A stretch of 64,000 nucleotides of DNA, from contig NC_009380.1 of assembly GCF_000016425.1 (NCBI RefSeq), positions 1,988,144-2,052,143 on the forward strand, written 5' to 3'. Numbering within the stretch: the first letter of the stretch is position 1; each line of letters starts with the position of its first letter. Source of the stretch: Salinispora tropica CNB-440. GTDB lineage: Bacteria; Actinomycetota; Actinomycetes; Mycobacteriales; Micromonosporaceae. A program made the translations under genes and the position numbers. Positions 33,776-41,761 of this stretch are shown here, piece by piece. The notes beneath the pieces are model-generated. The model searched no databases. It saw nothing but the letters and a program-made list of their open reading frames with translations, and had not been told where the DNA came from.

Positions 33776-34728
33776 TCTTGATCCTTCGTGCGCTGGGCCT
33801 CGGGGACCTCGCCACCGCCGTGCCAGCCCTGCGTGCCCTGCGGGTCCACTACCCCGACCAGCGCCTGGTCCTGCTTGCCCCGCGCTGGCTGGCCCCGCTG
33901 GTTGAGCTGATCGGCGGAATCGACGAGCTGGTCGATACCGCCGACCTGGCTCACCCGCGGTGGCACGGCCCCGCCCCCGAACTGGCGGTTAATCTGCACG
34001 GCCGCGGGCCAGAGTCACACCGCCTGCTGGTCGGTACCCGCCCTCGTCGGCTGTTCGCCTTCGCCAACCGGGTCGCCGGGCATCACCACGGCCCCTCCTG
34101 GCGGGCCGACGAGCATGAGGTTCGTCGGTGGTGCCGCCTCCTGGCCTGGCACGGTGTTCCGACCGACCCGACCGACCTGGGCTTGCGCCGGCCAGCACCG
34201 GGGCGGACACCGACCGGGGTGACCGTGCTGCATCCTGGCTCCAAGATCCCGGGCAAACGCTGGCCGGTGGAGCGGTTCGCGGCCCTCGGCCGCCGACTCG
34301 CCGGCGCCGGTCATCAGATCGCTGTCACCGGCGACGTAACCGAGCTACCCCTCGCCCGCCGGCTCGCGCAGCTCGCCGGGCTGCCCGAGCGAACCGTACG
34401 AGCCGGCCACACCGGCCTGCGCGACCTCGCCAGCCTGGTCGCCCACGCCCGTCTGCTGATCAGCGGCGACACCGGTATCGCCCACCTTGCCACCGCCTAT
34501 GGCACTCCCTCGGTGGTTCTCTTCGGTCCCCAGTCACCGGCCCACTGGGGGCCACCACCCGAACGGACGTGGCATCGGTGCCTCGGGGCGGATGGCGGAG
34601 GGGAGCGTCCGGGCTGGGACGGTGCGGAGGCCCATCCGGCGCTGGCGGCGGTCGACGTTGACCAGGTGCTGGTCGCCGTGGCCGAGGTGGAGCGGATGGT
34701 GCGGACGACCGGTGCGTTTGCGGCGTAG
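33772..34728 (+). CDS. Glycosyltransferase family 9 (heptosyltransferase-like)
   Basis: The 318-residue GT9 protein starts MILILRALGLGDLATAVPALRAL, the canonical heptosyltransferase N-terminus, and has VTVLHPGSKIPGKRWPVERFAAL for donor binding and LLISGDTGIAHLATAYGTPSVVLFGP near the C-terminus. GT9 enzymes transfer ADP-heptose in LPS inner core; here the acceptor must differ because no LPS is expected. It is the second GT9 domain in the cluster. The GTG start overlaps the SDR stop (GTGA), and the 3' end overlaps the topoisomerase gene by 17 nt. Confidence 0.9.
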   Translation: MILILRALGLGDLATAVPALRALRVHYPDQRLVLLAPRWLAPLVELIGGIDELVDTADLAHPRWHGPAPELAVNLHGRGPESHRLLVGTRPRRLFAFANRVAGHHHGPSWRADEHEVRRWCRLLAWHGVPTDPTDLGLRRPAPGRTPTGVTVLHPGSKIPGKRWPVERFAALGRRLAGAGHQIAVTGDVTELPLARRLAQLAGLPERTVRAGHTGLRDLASLVAHARLLISGDTGIAHLATAYGTPSVVLFGPQSPAHWGPPPERTWHRCLGADGGGERPGWDGAEAHPALAAVDVDQVLVAVAEVERMVRTTGAFAA

Positions 34729-35695
34729 TGATCCGGGTCGGCCCGGCTACCGGCGCCACCGGCGTGGCCGGGGCTGGGGGTTCTGCGATCCGGCCGGTGA
34801 GCCGGTCCGTGATTCGGACCGGTTGGCTCGCCTGCGTGACCTCGTCATCCCGCCGGCCTGGCAGGACGTGTGGATCTCGCCGTACCCGAACGGGCATATC
34901 CAGGCCACCGGCGTTGACGCTGCTGGCCGCCGACAGTACCTGTACCACCCGGAGTGGCGGCGAAAGCGGGATGAGGCGAAGTTCGACCACGTGCTCGAGG
35001 TGGCCCGGCGGTTGCCCCGGTTGCGCGAGCGCGTCGCGGAGGATCTCGACGGTCGGGGACTGAGCCGAGAACGGGTGCTGGCCACTGTGGCCCGACTGTT
35101 GGACCTGGGCGCCTTTCGAGTAGGCAGCGAGCGGTACGCGGCCGGTGACGATCCGACGTTCGGGGTGTCCACCCTGCGCCCGGAGCACGCCCACTCCCGC
35201 CGTGGTTGCATGGTCCTCGAGTTTCCGGCGAAGGGTGGTGTCGAACAGATTCGTTGGATCGAGGATCCGGTGCTGTGTCGGGTGCTGGCCAACCTGCGGC
35301 GTCGTCGTCGTAGCGCGGCTCGACTCTTTGGCTACTGGGACGGCCGGCACTGGCGGGACGTGCGCCGAGACGATGTCAACGGGTATCTGCGGGTGGCCAG
35401 TGGCGGTGAGATGACCGCGAAGGATTTCCGGACCTGGCACGCCACGGTCCTGGCGGCCACCGGGCTGGCCGCTGCCGGCGGACAGCGTTCGGCCACCGCC
35501 CGCCGCCGTGCGGTGGCCGGGGTCATGCGTGAGGTGGCGGGGTTGCTCGGAAACACGCCGACGGTGGCCCGTGCGTCCTACGTCGACCCCCGGGTCGTGG
35601 ACCTCTACCACGACGGAGTGCTGGCGCCGGTCGGTCGGTGGATGCCCCGTGAGGATGCCGAGCGGGGAGTCCTCGAACTGCTGGCCGAGGCCTGA
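34712..35695 (+). CDS. DNA topoisomerase IB (poxvirus/bacterial type)
   Basis: The 327-residue enzyme matches the small bacterial TopIB group: GRGWGFCDPAGEPVRD at the start, IPPAWQDVWISPYPNGHIQA, the catalytic FRVGSERYA and DFRTWHATVLA segments with conserved Arg and Lys/His, and the nucleophile Tyr in ARASYVDPRVVDLY. It relaxes supercoils without ATP. The GTG start lies inside the upstream GT9 gene, so the enzyme appears to be co-transcribed with the heptose genes although no mechanistic link is known. Alternative internal starts cannot be excluded but would truncate the N-terminal domain. Confidence 0.9.
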   Translation: MRLRRSDPGRPGYRRHRRGRGWGFCDPAGEPVRDSDRLARLRDLVIPPAWQDVWISPYPNGHIQATGVDAAGRRQYLYHPEWRRKRDEAKFDHVLEVARRLPRLRERVAEDLDGRGLSRERVLATVARLLDLGAFRVGSERYAAGDDPTFGVSTLRPEHAHSRRGCMVLEFPAKGGVEQIRWIEDPVLCRVLANLRRRRRSAARLFGYWDGRHWRDVRRDDVNGYLRVASGGEMTAKDFRTWHATVLAATGLAAAGGQRSATARRRAVAGVMREVAGLLGNTPTVARASYVDPRVVDLYHDGVLAPVGRWMPREDAERGVLELLAEA

Positions 35696-35778
35696 CCGGT
35701 GCCGGTCGTGCCCGAGTCGGGTGCCGCCACCCGGGCTGGGTTGGAGGTCCGGGTTGACCGGTGGCGCATGGAGAGGGC

Positions 35779-35901
35779 TCAGCGGCGGAAGATCGTTCGG
35801 ATCGCGGCGACCAGCAGTAGGCCGCCTGCCACCACGCCGAGGAGACGTACGCCGGGGACATCGGCCGGGCTCGTCGCCTCGGCCAGGAGTTCGGGATCCA
35901 T
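35779..35901 (-). CDS. Small single-helix membrane protein (40 aa)
   Basis: A 40-residue minus-strand ORF encodes MDPELLAEATSPADVPGVRL followed by a hydrophobic helix (LGVVAGGLLLVAAI) and a basic RTIFRR end. GGGAGAG lies 9 nt before the ATG, with AGGA closer. The acidic N-terminus, one membrane helix and a basic cytoplasmic tail suggest a small integral membrane protein. It converges on the topoisomerase gene 83 nt away. No family is recognised. Confidence 0.6.
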   Translation of the reverse strand: MDPELLAEATSPADVPGVRLLGVVAGGLLLVAAIRTIFRR

Positions 35902-36020
35902 TCCTAGACTCTCCCGGGCCGGCCGCCACTTCAGCAACTGTTAGGTTTATTGACTATTTATTCGCGTGATGTGACCATGACATGGCGCCATCGCCGGGCG
36001 CAGGGACCCGGGGGAGGGGC

Positions 36021-36062
36021 ATGATCGACTGGATTGCGAAGCGACCCGAGGTGGAGGCGTGA
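36021..36062 (+). CDS. Possible 13-codon leader peptide upstream of nagZ
   Basis: ATG at 36021 is preceded by GGGGGAGGGG and reads MIDWIAKRPEVEA before a stop that overlaps the nagZ GTG (GTGA). This layout suggests translational coupling between a short leader and the hexosaminidase. It may alternatively be a chance ORF; only the strong ribosome-binding site and the overlap support it. Confidence 0.35.
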   Translation: MIDWIAKRPEVEA

Positions 36063-37555
36063 CCACAAGTGAGGCCAACCTCGCGTCCCTGGCCGCCACC
36101 GTCCTTCAGCCGGGCTTCGTCGGTACCACCGCCCCGTCCTGGGTGCGCCGCTGGTTGGGGGACGGTCTCGGCGCGGTGGTGCTCTTCGCCCGCAACGTGG
36201 TCGACTCGGAGCAGGTCGCCGCGCTGACCGCGACGCTGCGCGCGGAGCGGTCGGATGTCATCGTCGCCATCGATGAGGAAGCCGGTGACGTGACCCGGAT
36301 CGAGTCGGGTCTCGGCAGTTCCCGCCCCGGTAACCTGGCCCTCGGCGTGGTCGACGATCCGCTCCTGACCGAGGAGGTGGCCCACGACCTCGGCACGGAG
36401 CTGGCGGCGCTCGGGATCACCCTGAACTATGCGCCGGACGCCGACGTCAACTCCAATCCGGACAATCCGGTGATCGGAGTCCGCTCCTTCGGCGCGGATC
36501 CGAACCTCACCGCCCGGCACACCGCCGCCTGGGTGCGGGGCCTACAAGCCGGCGGTGTCGCCGCCTGCGCCAAACACTTCCCCGGGCACGGTGACACCCA
36601 GGTCGACTCCCACCACGGCCTGCCCCGGATCGCCGGTGATCGGAGCCGGCTGGACGCGGTGGAGCTGACCCCGTTTCGCGCCGCGATCTCCGCGGGCGTG
36701 CAGGCGATCATGACCGGCCACCTGTTCGTGCCCGCGCTGGACCCGGACCTACCGGCCACCCTGAGCCGCCGGATCCTCACCGGCCTGCTCCGGGACGAGC
36801 TGGGCTTCGCGGGGGTCGTGGTGACCGACGCGGTGGAGATGCGCGCGGTCGCCGACCGTTATGGCTTCACCGGCGCCGCGGTACGTGCCCTGGCCGCAGG
36901 TGCCGACGCCATCTGTGTCGGTGGTGAGCACGCCGACGAGGACGCGGCCCGGCGGCTGCGGGACGCGATCGTGGCCGCCGTTGCGGCGGGAACACTGCCC
37001 GAGGAACGCCTCGTCGAGGCGGCCAAGCGAGTCGACCAACTCGCCGCCGCCACCGCCGCCCGCCGGGGCGGTCGGCCCGTTCGCCCAGCGGCCAGGGATG
37101 GCTCGGCGGTGGGGTTCGCCGCCGCCCGCCGGGCCATCCGGGTCACGACGGACCGCGCCGGGCTGGGTACGCTGCCGCTGATCGGCCCCGCCCACGTGGT
37201 CGAGTTCGAATCGCCCCGCAACCTCGCGATCGGCACGGAGACCGCGTGGGGCGTCGCCGCGCCCCTGGCAGAGCTGCTACCAGGTACCACCGGCGTTCGG
37301 TACGCCGAGGCCGAGGTGCCCCCGGACCTCACCGCCGACGCCGGTGGTCGCCACCTCGTCCTCGTCGTCCGTGACCTGCACCGGCACCCGTGGATGCGGG
37401 CGGCCGTGACGCGCGCTTTGGCCGGCCGCCCGGATGCCGTCGTGGTCGAGCTGGGCGTACCCGAACTGGTCACCGGGGCGGTGCACGTCGCCACCTATGG
37501 CGCGACCCGAGCCGGCAGTCGGGCCGCGGCGGAGCTCCTGACCGGGATCGGCTGA
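36059..37555 (+). CDS. nagZ: Beta-N-acetylhexosaminidase, glycoside hydrolase family 3 (NagZ-like)
   Basis: The 498-residue protein has the GH3 catalytic barrel with IDEEAGDVTRI, the NagZ signature CAKHFPGHGDTQVDSHHGLP (general acid/base His loop) and the nucleophile Asp in GVVVTDAVEMRA. About 150 residues follow the barrel, a partial second domain as in other actinobacterial GH3 members. It would remove N-acetylglucosamine from peptidoglycan or chitin fragments. No signal peptide is obvious, so it is probably cytoplasmic. The GTG start overlaps the stop of a 13-codon upstream ORF; see the leader ORF entry. Confidence 0.9.
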   Translation: MTTSEANLASLAATVLQPGFVGTTAPSWVRRWLGDGLGAVVLFARNVVDSEQVAALTATLRAERSDVIVAIDEEAGDVTRIESGLGSSRPGNLALGVVDDPLLTEEVAHDLGTELAALGITLNYAPDADVNSNPDNPVIGVRSFGADPNLTARHTAAWVRGLQAGGVAACAKHFPGHGDTQVDSHHGLPRIAGDRSRLDAVELTPFRAAISAGVQAIMTGHLFVPALDPDLPATLSRRILTGLLRDELGFAGVVVTDAVEMRAVADRYGFTGAAVRALAAGADAICVGGEHADEDAARRLRDAIVAAVAAGTLPEERLVEAAKRVDQLAAATAARRGGRPVRPAARDGSAVGFAAARRAIRVTTDRAGLGTLPLIGPAHVVEFESPRNLAIGTETAWGVAAPLAELLPGTTGVRYAEAEVPPDLTADAGGRHLVLVVRDLHRHPWMRAAVTRALAGRPDAVVVELGVPELVTGAVHVATYGATRAGSRAAAELLTGIG

Positions 37556-37610
37556 TCGCGGGTCGCGGCGGCCTGTGGAACGGGCTCGGTTGTTCGCGGG
37601 CCGAAGCGCG

Positions 37611-38822
37611 TCAGCGGTCGGGGAAGAGCCTCGCCATCTCGTCGAGCAGCCGATCCACGTCGGTGACAGTGTTGTAGTGGTACAAGCTGACGCGTACCGC
37701 CCCGCCGCTGTCCCGTAGCCCCAACGTCTGGAAGTACTCGTAGGCGTAGTAGTCACCGGCGGAGAGGCAGAGCCCCGCCGCGCCGAGCGCCGCCTGGGTT
37801 TCGGCCGGAGACCGGCCGGCCAACCGGAACGAGACCGTGGGGCAGCGGCGGGCCGGCGAGCCGAGCACGGTGACCCCGGGCAGCGCGGCGAGACCGTCGA
37901 GCAGTCGCGCCAAAAGCCCCTCCTCGTACGCGCGAGCCGCGTTCAGGCTGGTGCGCAGCCGCTCCCGCCGGCTTCCGGTGGCCGTCGGGTCCAGCCCGGC
38001 GAGGTGGTCCACGGCGACGGCCACCCCGGCCAACAGCGGAAAGCTGGGCGTGCCGTACTCGAATCGGTCGGGTACGGAGTCGGCGGCGGGACGCAGCTTC
38101 GCCGGGTACAGGTACTCCCAGCACGCCGGATCCGCCGCCACCGCGGCCACGTGGGGACCCGACCACTTGTAGGCGCTGGTGACCAGGAAGTCAGCGCCCA
38201 ACGCGGTGCGGTCGGTCGGACCGTGCGGCACCGAGTGCACACCGTCCACGCAGACCAGCGCTCCGACGGCGTGGGCCGCCTTGGCGATCGCCGCCACCTC
38301 GGGCATCGTGCCGATCGCATTGCTGGCGGCGGTGACCGCTACCAACCGGGTCCGCTCGTTGACCAGATTGCCGTACTGGCCGGCCGGCAGCTCACCGGTG
38401 TGCACATCGAACTCGGCCCACCGTACGGTTGCGCCCGCCGCCTCGGCTGCCTGGATCCATGGCCGGACGTTGGCGTCGTGGTCGAGTCGGGACACCACCA
38501 CCTCGTCTCCTGGTCGCCACGTCGCCCCGAGGGCGCGGGCCAGGGTGTAGGTGAGCGCCGTCGCGCTCGGGCCCAGCACCACCCCCTCCGGAACCGCGCC
38601 GAGCAGGTCGGCCACGGCCGTACGGGCGGCGGCCACCAGCTCCAGTGAGCGTCGGCCGGGAAGGTTGCCGCCGCTGCGGTTGCCGAGCGCCGCACCCATG
38701 GTCTCGGCCACCGCGGAAATCACCGGCGCGGCGGTCTGGGTGCCTCCGGCACCGTCGAAGTGGACGTGGCCCTCGGCCAGGGCAGGGTACGCGGCCCGAA
38801 TGCGGGCGATGTCGAACGGCAT
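37611..38822 (-). CDS. Cysteine desulfurase-like PLP enzyme (aminotransferase class V)
   Basis: The 403-residue protein is a class V aminotransferase fold close to the cysteine-desulfurase-like TIGR01976 group. It has HFDGAGGTQTA at the N-terminus, HDANVRPW, VCVDGVHSVPHG and the PLP Lys in TSAYKWSGPH. A conserved Cys near the C-terminus (AGLCLSAGDYYAYEY) may be the persulfide residue. It is not in an isc/suf cluster, so the physiological substrate is uncertain. A leaderless-type TAGGGT lies 6 nt before the ATG. Confidence 0.87.
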   Translation of the reverse strand: MPFDIARIRAAYPALAEGHVHFDGAGGTQTAAPVISAVAETMGAALGNRSGGNLPGRRSLELVAAARTAVADLLGAVPEGVVLGPSATALTYTLARALGATWRPGDEVVVSRLDHDANVRPWIQAAEAAGATVRWAEFDVHTGELPAGQYGNLVNERTRLVAVTAASNAIGTMPEVAAIAKAAHAVGALVCVDGVHSVPHGPTDRTALGADFLVTSAYKWSGPHVAAVAADPACWEYLYPAKLRPAADSVPDRFEYGTPSFPLLAGVAVAVDHLAGLDPTATGSRRERLRTSLNAARAYEEGLLARLLDGLAALPGVTVLGSPARRCPTVSFRLAGRSPAETQAALGAAGLCLSAGDYYAYEYFQTLGLRDSGGAVRVSLYHYNTVTDVDRLLDEMARLFPDR

Positions 38823-38828
38823 GAGCGG

Positions 38829-38834
38829 ACCCTA
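38829..38834 (-). promoter_or_regulatory. -10 element for the cysteine desulfurase-like gene
   Basis: On the minus strand TAGGGT lies 6 nt before the ATG at 38822; no Shine-Dalgarno is present. Confidence 0.5.
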
Positions 38835-38881
38835 GCCCGTGCTGGCGAAGGCGGCCGAGGGTCGGTACGGCGACCGTCTCG

Positions 38882-38887
38882 TACCCT
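38882..38887 (+). promoter_or_regulatory. -10 element for leaderless lipoprotein transcript
   Basis: TACCCT lies 7 nt before the GTG start at 38895 and no Shine-Dalgarno is present. It is 48 nt from the divergent minus-strand -10 element. Confidence 0.5.
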
Positions 38888-38894
38888 GGGGGCC

Positions 38895-39263
38895 GTGACG
38901 AACCGACGCGCTTCCCTCCCCCCGAAAACCCCCCGTCGGGCCGCCGGCCTCCTCGTCGGCCTGGCACTCGGCGCCGCCGTGCTGGCCGGTTGCGGCTCCT
39001 CCGAGGGAGTCTCCACCGACTGTGGGCTGGACGGCTGCATGGTCACCTTCGACCGCGACACCAACGCCGAGACCAGCATCCTCGGTGTTCAGGCCAAGTT
39101 GATCGGCGCCCAGGACGACCAGGTGACCGTCGAGGTCGCCGGCGAGCAGCTCACCCTCACCACCGGGCAGCCGGCCGCCGAGGTCGGCGGGCTCTCGGTC
39201 ACGCTGGACAACGTCAACGCCGACCAGGTCGCTATCCGGGTGGCCCAGGGTTCGGGGGGCTGA
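38895..39263 (+). CDS. Hypothetical lipoprotein
   Basis: The 122-residue product has a basic start, a hydrophobic stretch and the lipobox LAGC, so it is exported and lipidated. The mature part contains a CGLDGCMVTFDR pair of cysteines that may form a disulfide, and an immunoglobulin-like or beta-rich sequence (VQAKLIGAQDDQVTVEVAGEQ). No family is recognised. The GTG start has TACCCT 7 nt upstream, indicating a leaderless mRNA. The 23-bp tandem repeat follows its stop. Confidence 0.8.
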   Translation: MTNRRASLPPKTPRRAAGLLVGLALGAAVLAGCGSSEGVSTDCGLDGCMVTFDRDTNAETSILGVQAKLIGAQDDQVTVEVAGEQLTLTTGQPAAEVGGLSVTLDNVNADQVAIRVAQGSGG

Positions 39264-39273
39264 CCGCCTGGAT

Positions 39274-39319
39274 CCCCGTTCGCCCCGGGGTGGATTCCCC
39301 GTTCGCCCCGGGGTGGATT
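39274..39319. repeat. Tandem 23-bp direct repeat with internal palindrome
   Basis: Two identical 23-bp units (39274-39296 and 39297-39319) each contain CCCCGGGG flanked by TTCG and GTGGATT. They sit directly after the lipoprotein stop codon. Each CCCCGGGG can pair with itself or with the neighbouring copy, so the block might act as a terminator or a duplicated protein-binding site. Confidence 0.8.
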
Positions 39320-39522
39320 CGCCGAGGCTACTGCCGTTGGCGTGGCGTACGGTAGCTCCGGGCAGGTGCCGTCAGCGTCATCGCTCCGGCATCCTCCTTC
39401 GGTGCCTTCTGCCTCCTCCGCTGTTGTGACCAGAAGGTCTGAGCTGGTCGGCCCGGCCAATCGCCGGCACCATTGGGCCTTCGCCGGGCGTCCCGACGTC
39501 CGGTTGGTGAGGAGGAGAGACC

Positions 39523-40725
39523 GTGCAGAGCTATCTCGGGACGATCATCGCCGCGCTTGCCGCCGCGGCGGGCGCCCTGTTCGTGGTCGGCGTCGCGCAC
39601 CGGATAACCCGGCGGCTCGGTCAGCGTTCACTGCTGTTGACCGGGCTGGCCCAGCACGCACACCGCGCCTTCCAGGTGGCGGCGACCATCCTCGCCGTGC
39701 AGTTCGCCGTGCGGTTCACCACCGGCTACGCGACCGGTACCGGCTGGCGCCAGGCCCTACTGCACATCCTGGTTCTCGGTGTGATCGCCGCCACCGCCTG
39801 GCTGGTCGCCGCGTTGCTGGTGGTGGTCGAGGACACCGCGCTCGCCCGGTTCCAGGTCGAGGTGGCGGACAACCGGCACCGCCGGATCCGCACCCAGGTG
39901 GTGCTACTGCGTCGGTTGACCATCGCGGTGGTCATCATCCTGGCGCTCGGCGTGATGCTGATGACCTTCCCTGCCGTTCGCGGGATCGGCGCTGGGGTGC
40001 TGACCAGTGCTGGTGTGGTCGGTGTGGTGGCGGCGCTGGCCGCGCAGAGTCTGCTGGGTAACGTCTTCGCCGGCCTCCAGCTCGCCTTCAGCGACGCCGT
40101 ACGCCTCGGCGACGTGGTGGTCGTGGACGGAGAGTGGGGTCGGATCGAGGAGCTGACCCTCAGCTACGTGGTGTTGCGAATCTGGGACGACCGGCGGTTG
40201 ATCCTGCCCACGTCGTACTTCACCAGCAAGCCGTTCCAGAACTGGACCCGGACCGAGGCCGCGGTGCTCGGTACCGCCGAGTTCGACGTCGACTGGTCGA
40301 TCTCGGTGCAGGCGATGCGGGAGGAGCTACGTCGCCTGGTGGAGAACAGCGAACTGTGGGACGGCCGAGTCTGCGTGTTGCAGGTGATCGACGCCACCGG
40401 CGGCATGATCAAAGTGCGCGCGTTGGTCAGCGCGGAGAACGCCGGCAGCCTCTGGGATCTGCGCTGCCTGGTCCGCGAGCACCTGGTCGCCTGGGTGTGG
40501 GAGCAGCGGCCGACCGCGATGCCCCGCACGCGGGCCGAGGTCGGTGATGCCGGGGGCGGCCAGCCGTGGCAGTGGGTCCCGCCCCGCCACCGGCCCCAGA
40601 CAGCGGGCGGCCTCGCCGACGGTGCGGGGTCCGACGATGCGCGGATCTTCGGCGGCAGCGAGGACGGCGCGGCCCGCAGCGAGGCCTTCGTTGGCCCGGA
40701 CGAGCCGGCTGACTCCCGCCGCTAA
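39523..40725 (+). CDS. MscS-family mechanosensitive ion channel
   Basis: The 400-residue protein has about four transmembrane helices and the MscS pore/beta domain: GIGAGVLTSAGVVGVVAALA resembles the Gly/Ala-rich pore helix, followed by NVFAGLQLAFSDAVRLGDVV and the WGRIEELTLSYVVLRIWDDR beta strand. It should open under membrane tension to release solutes. The C-terminal ~70 residues are disordered. GAGGAGGAGA precedes the GTG. Upstream 260 nt contain the tandem repeat and no gene. Confidence 0.9.
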   Translation: MQSYLGTIIAALAAAAGALFVVGVAHRITRRLGQRSLLLTGLAQHAHRAFQVAATILAVQFAVRFTTGYATGTGWRQALLHILVLGVIAATAWLVAALLVVVEDTALARFQVEVADNRHRRIRTQVVLLRRLTIAVVIILALGVMLMTFPAVRGIGAGVLTSAGVVGVVAALAAQSLLGNVFAGLQLAFSDAVRLGDVVVVDGEWGRIEELTLSYVVLRIWDDRRLILPTSYFTSKPFQNWTRTEAAVLGTAEFDVDWSISVQAMREELRRLVENSELWDGRVCVLQVIDATGGMIKVRALVSAENAGSLWDLRCLVREHLVAWVWEQRPTAMPRTRAEVGDAGGGQPWQWVPPRHRPQTAGGLADGAGSDDARIFGGSEDGAARSEAFVGPDEPADSRR

Positions 40726-40994
40726 CCGCCTCCGTCCGCCGGCTGGTTAGGCCTGACCGGCTGCCCGTGATGAGCATCCACCGCTGTCGTCGGCTGCGCC
40801 GGCTTGGCCGGGGGAGTTAGCGTGACGTGGTCGGGCGGGGGACGTTGGGCCGAGCGAGAGACGTTTGGAACGGCGTTTTGGGGGGACCTGCTGCGCGACC
40901 CCGTGACCTGCGTCGCGTGGTGGCAGCACAGGCGACGGATCGACGGACGGCTCCCTGGGGGCATGGAGCGCGGTGACGAGGAGAGGAGGACAGC

Positions 40995-41450
40995 ATGGCT
41001 GACGTGGCGAACGCCCGCCCAACCCAGGCCGGGAGCGAGCCGTCCACCGCCGAACTGGTGCAGCGGGCCACGGAGCAGGTTTCCCGGCTGGTCCGCGACG
41101 AGCTGACGCTGGCCCGAGCGGAGTTGGCCCAGAAGGGGAAGCACGCCGGAATCGGCATCGGCCTCTTCGGTGGCGCCGGGGTGCTGGCACTCTACGGGCT
41201 CGGTGCGCTCGCGGCGACGGTGATCCTGCTGCTCGCCCTGGTCGTGCCCGCCTGGGTGGCCGCCCTGATCGTCGCGGTGGTGCTCTTCGTCGCCGCCGGG
41301 GTTCTCGCCCTGGTCGGCAAGAAGCAGGTCACTCAGGCGGTCCCGCCGGTGCCGGCGGGCACGGTGCGCAGCGTCCGGGCGGATGTCGATACCGTCACCG
41401 CGGCGGTGAAGGATGGGAGAGCCGCGGTGCAGGACGGGAGACGGGCATGA
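40995..41450 (+). CDS. Actinobacterial holin-X family / phage-holin-like membrane protein
   Basis: The 151-residue protein has a polar N-terminus containing TAELVQRATEQVSRLVRDELTLARAEL, two adjacent transmembrane helices and a polar C-terminal tail. This is the actinobacterial holin-X (PF07332) pattern. The name is historical; there is no phage context, and it is the first of three coupled membrane-associated genes. GGAGAGGAGGACAG precedes the ATG. The next gene starts inside its stop (ATGA). Confidence 0.88.
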   Translation: MADVANARPTQAGSEPSTAELVQRATEQVSRLVRDELTLARAELAQKGKHAGIGIGLFGGAGVLALYGLGALAATVILLLALVVPAWVAALIVAVVLFVAAGVLALVGKKQVTQAVPPVPAGTVRSVRADVDTVTAAVKDGRAAVQDGRRA

Positions 41451-41761
41451 CAGGTAACGGGCGGGCCAGCGGGGACACCGAGGCCCTCCGGGAGGAGATC
41501 CGGCGGACCCGGATCGAACTCAGCGAAACCATGGAGGCACTGGCCGCCAAGGCCGATGTGAAGAAGCGTCTGCGCTCCTCGGCCGAGCAGGCGAAGGGGC
41601 GGATGCGCGAGCAGGCGACCGTGGCGGCGGCCCGGGTACGCGGGCGGGCCCGGCCGCGAGGTGAACGGGTTCACGGCAGTTCGGTGCCGTTCACCGCGTT
41701 GGCTGCGGGTGCGGTGGCCGCCGTCGTCGTACTGATGATCGTCCGGGGGAGGCGTCGGTGA
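41447..41761 (+). CDS. DUF3618 domain protein
   Basis: The 104-residue protein has the DUF3618 helical motif (LREEIRRTRIELSETMEALAAKADVKKR) at residues 12-40, a basic linker with several Arg-Gly stretches and one C-terminal transmembrane helix. It is likely anchored in the membrane with the long helix in the cytoplasm. The ATG overlaps the holin-X stop, and the next start overlaps its stop, so the trio is translated as one unit. Function unknown. Confidence 0.88.
   Translation: MTGNGRASGDTEALREEIRRTRIELSETMEALAAKADVKKRLRSSAEQAKGRMREQATVAAARVRGRARPRGERVHGSSVPFTALAAGAVAAVVVLMIVRGRRR

Noticed and set aside
40995..41450. Phage remnant suggested by a holin-named gene
   Set aside because: Holin-X proteins are ordinary chromosomal genes in actinobacteria; no endolysin, integrase, terminase or structural gene is near.
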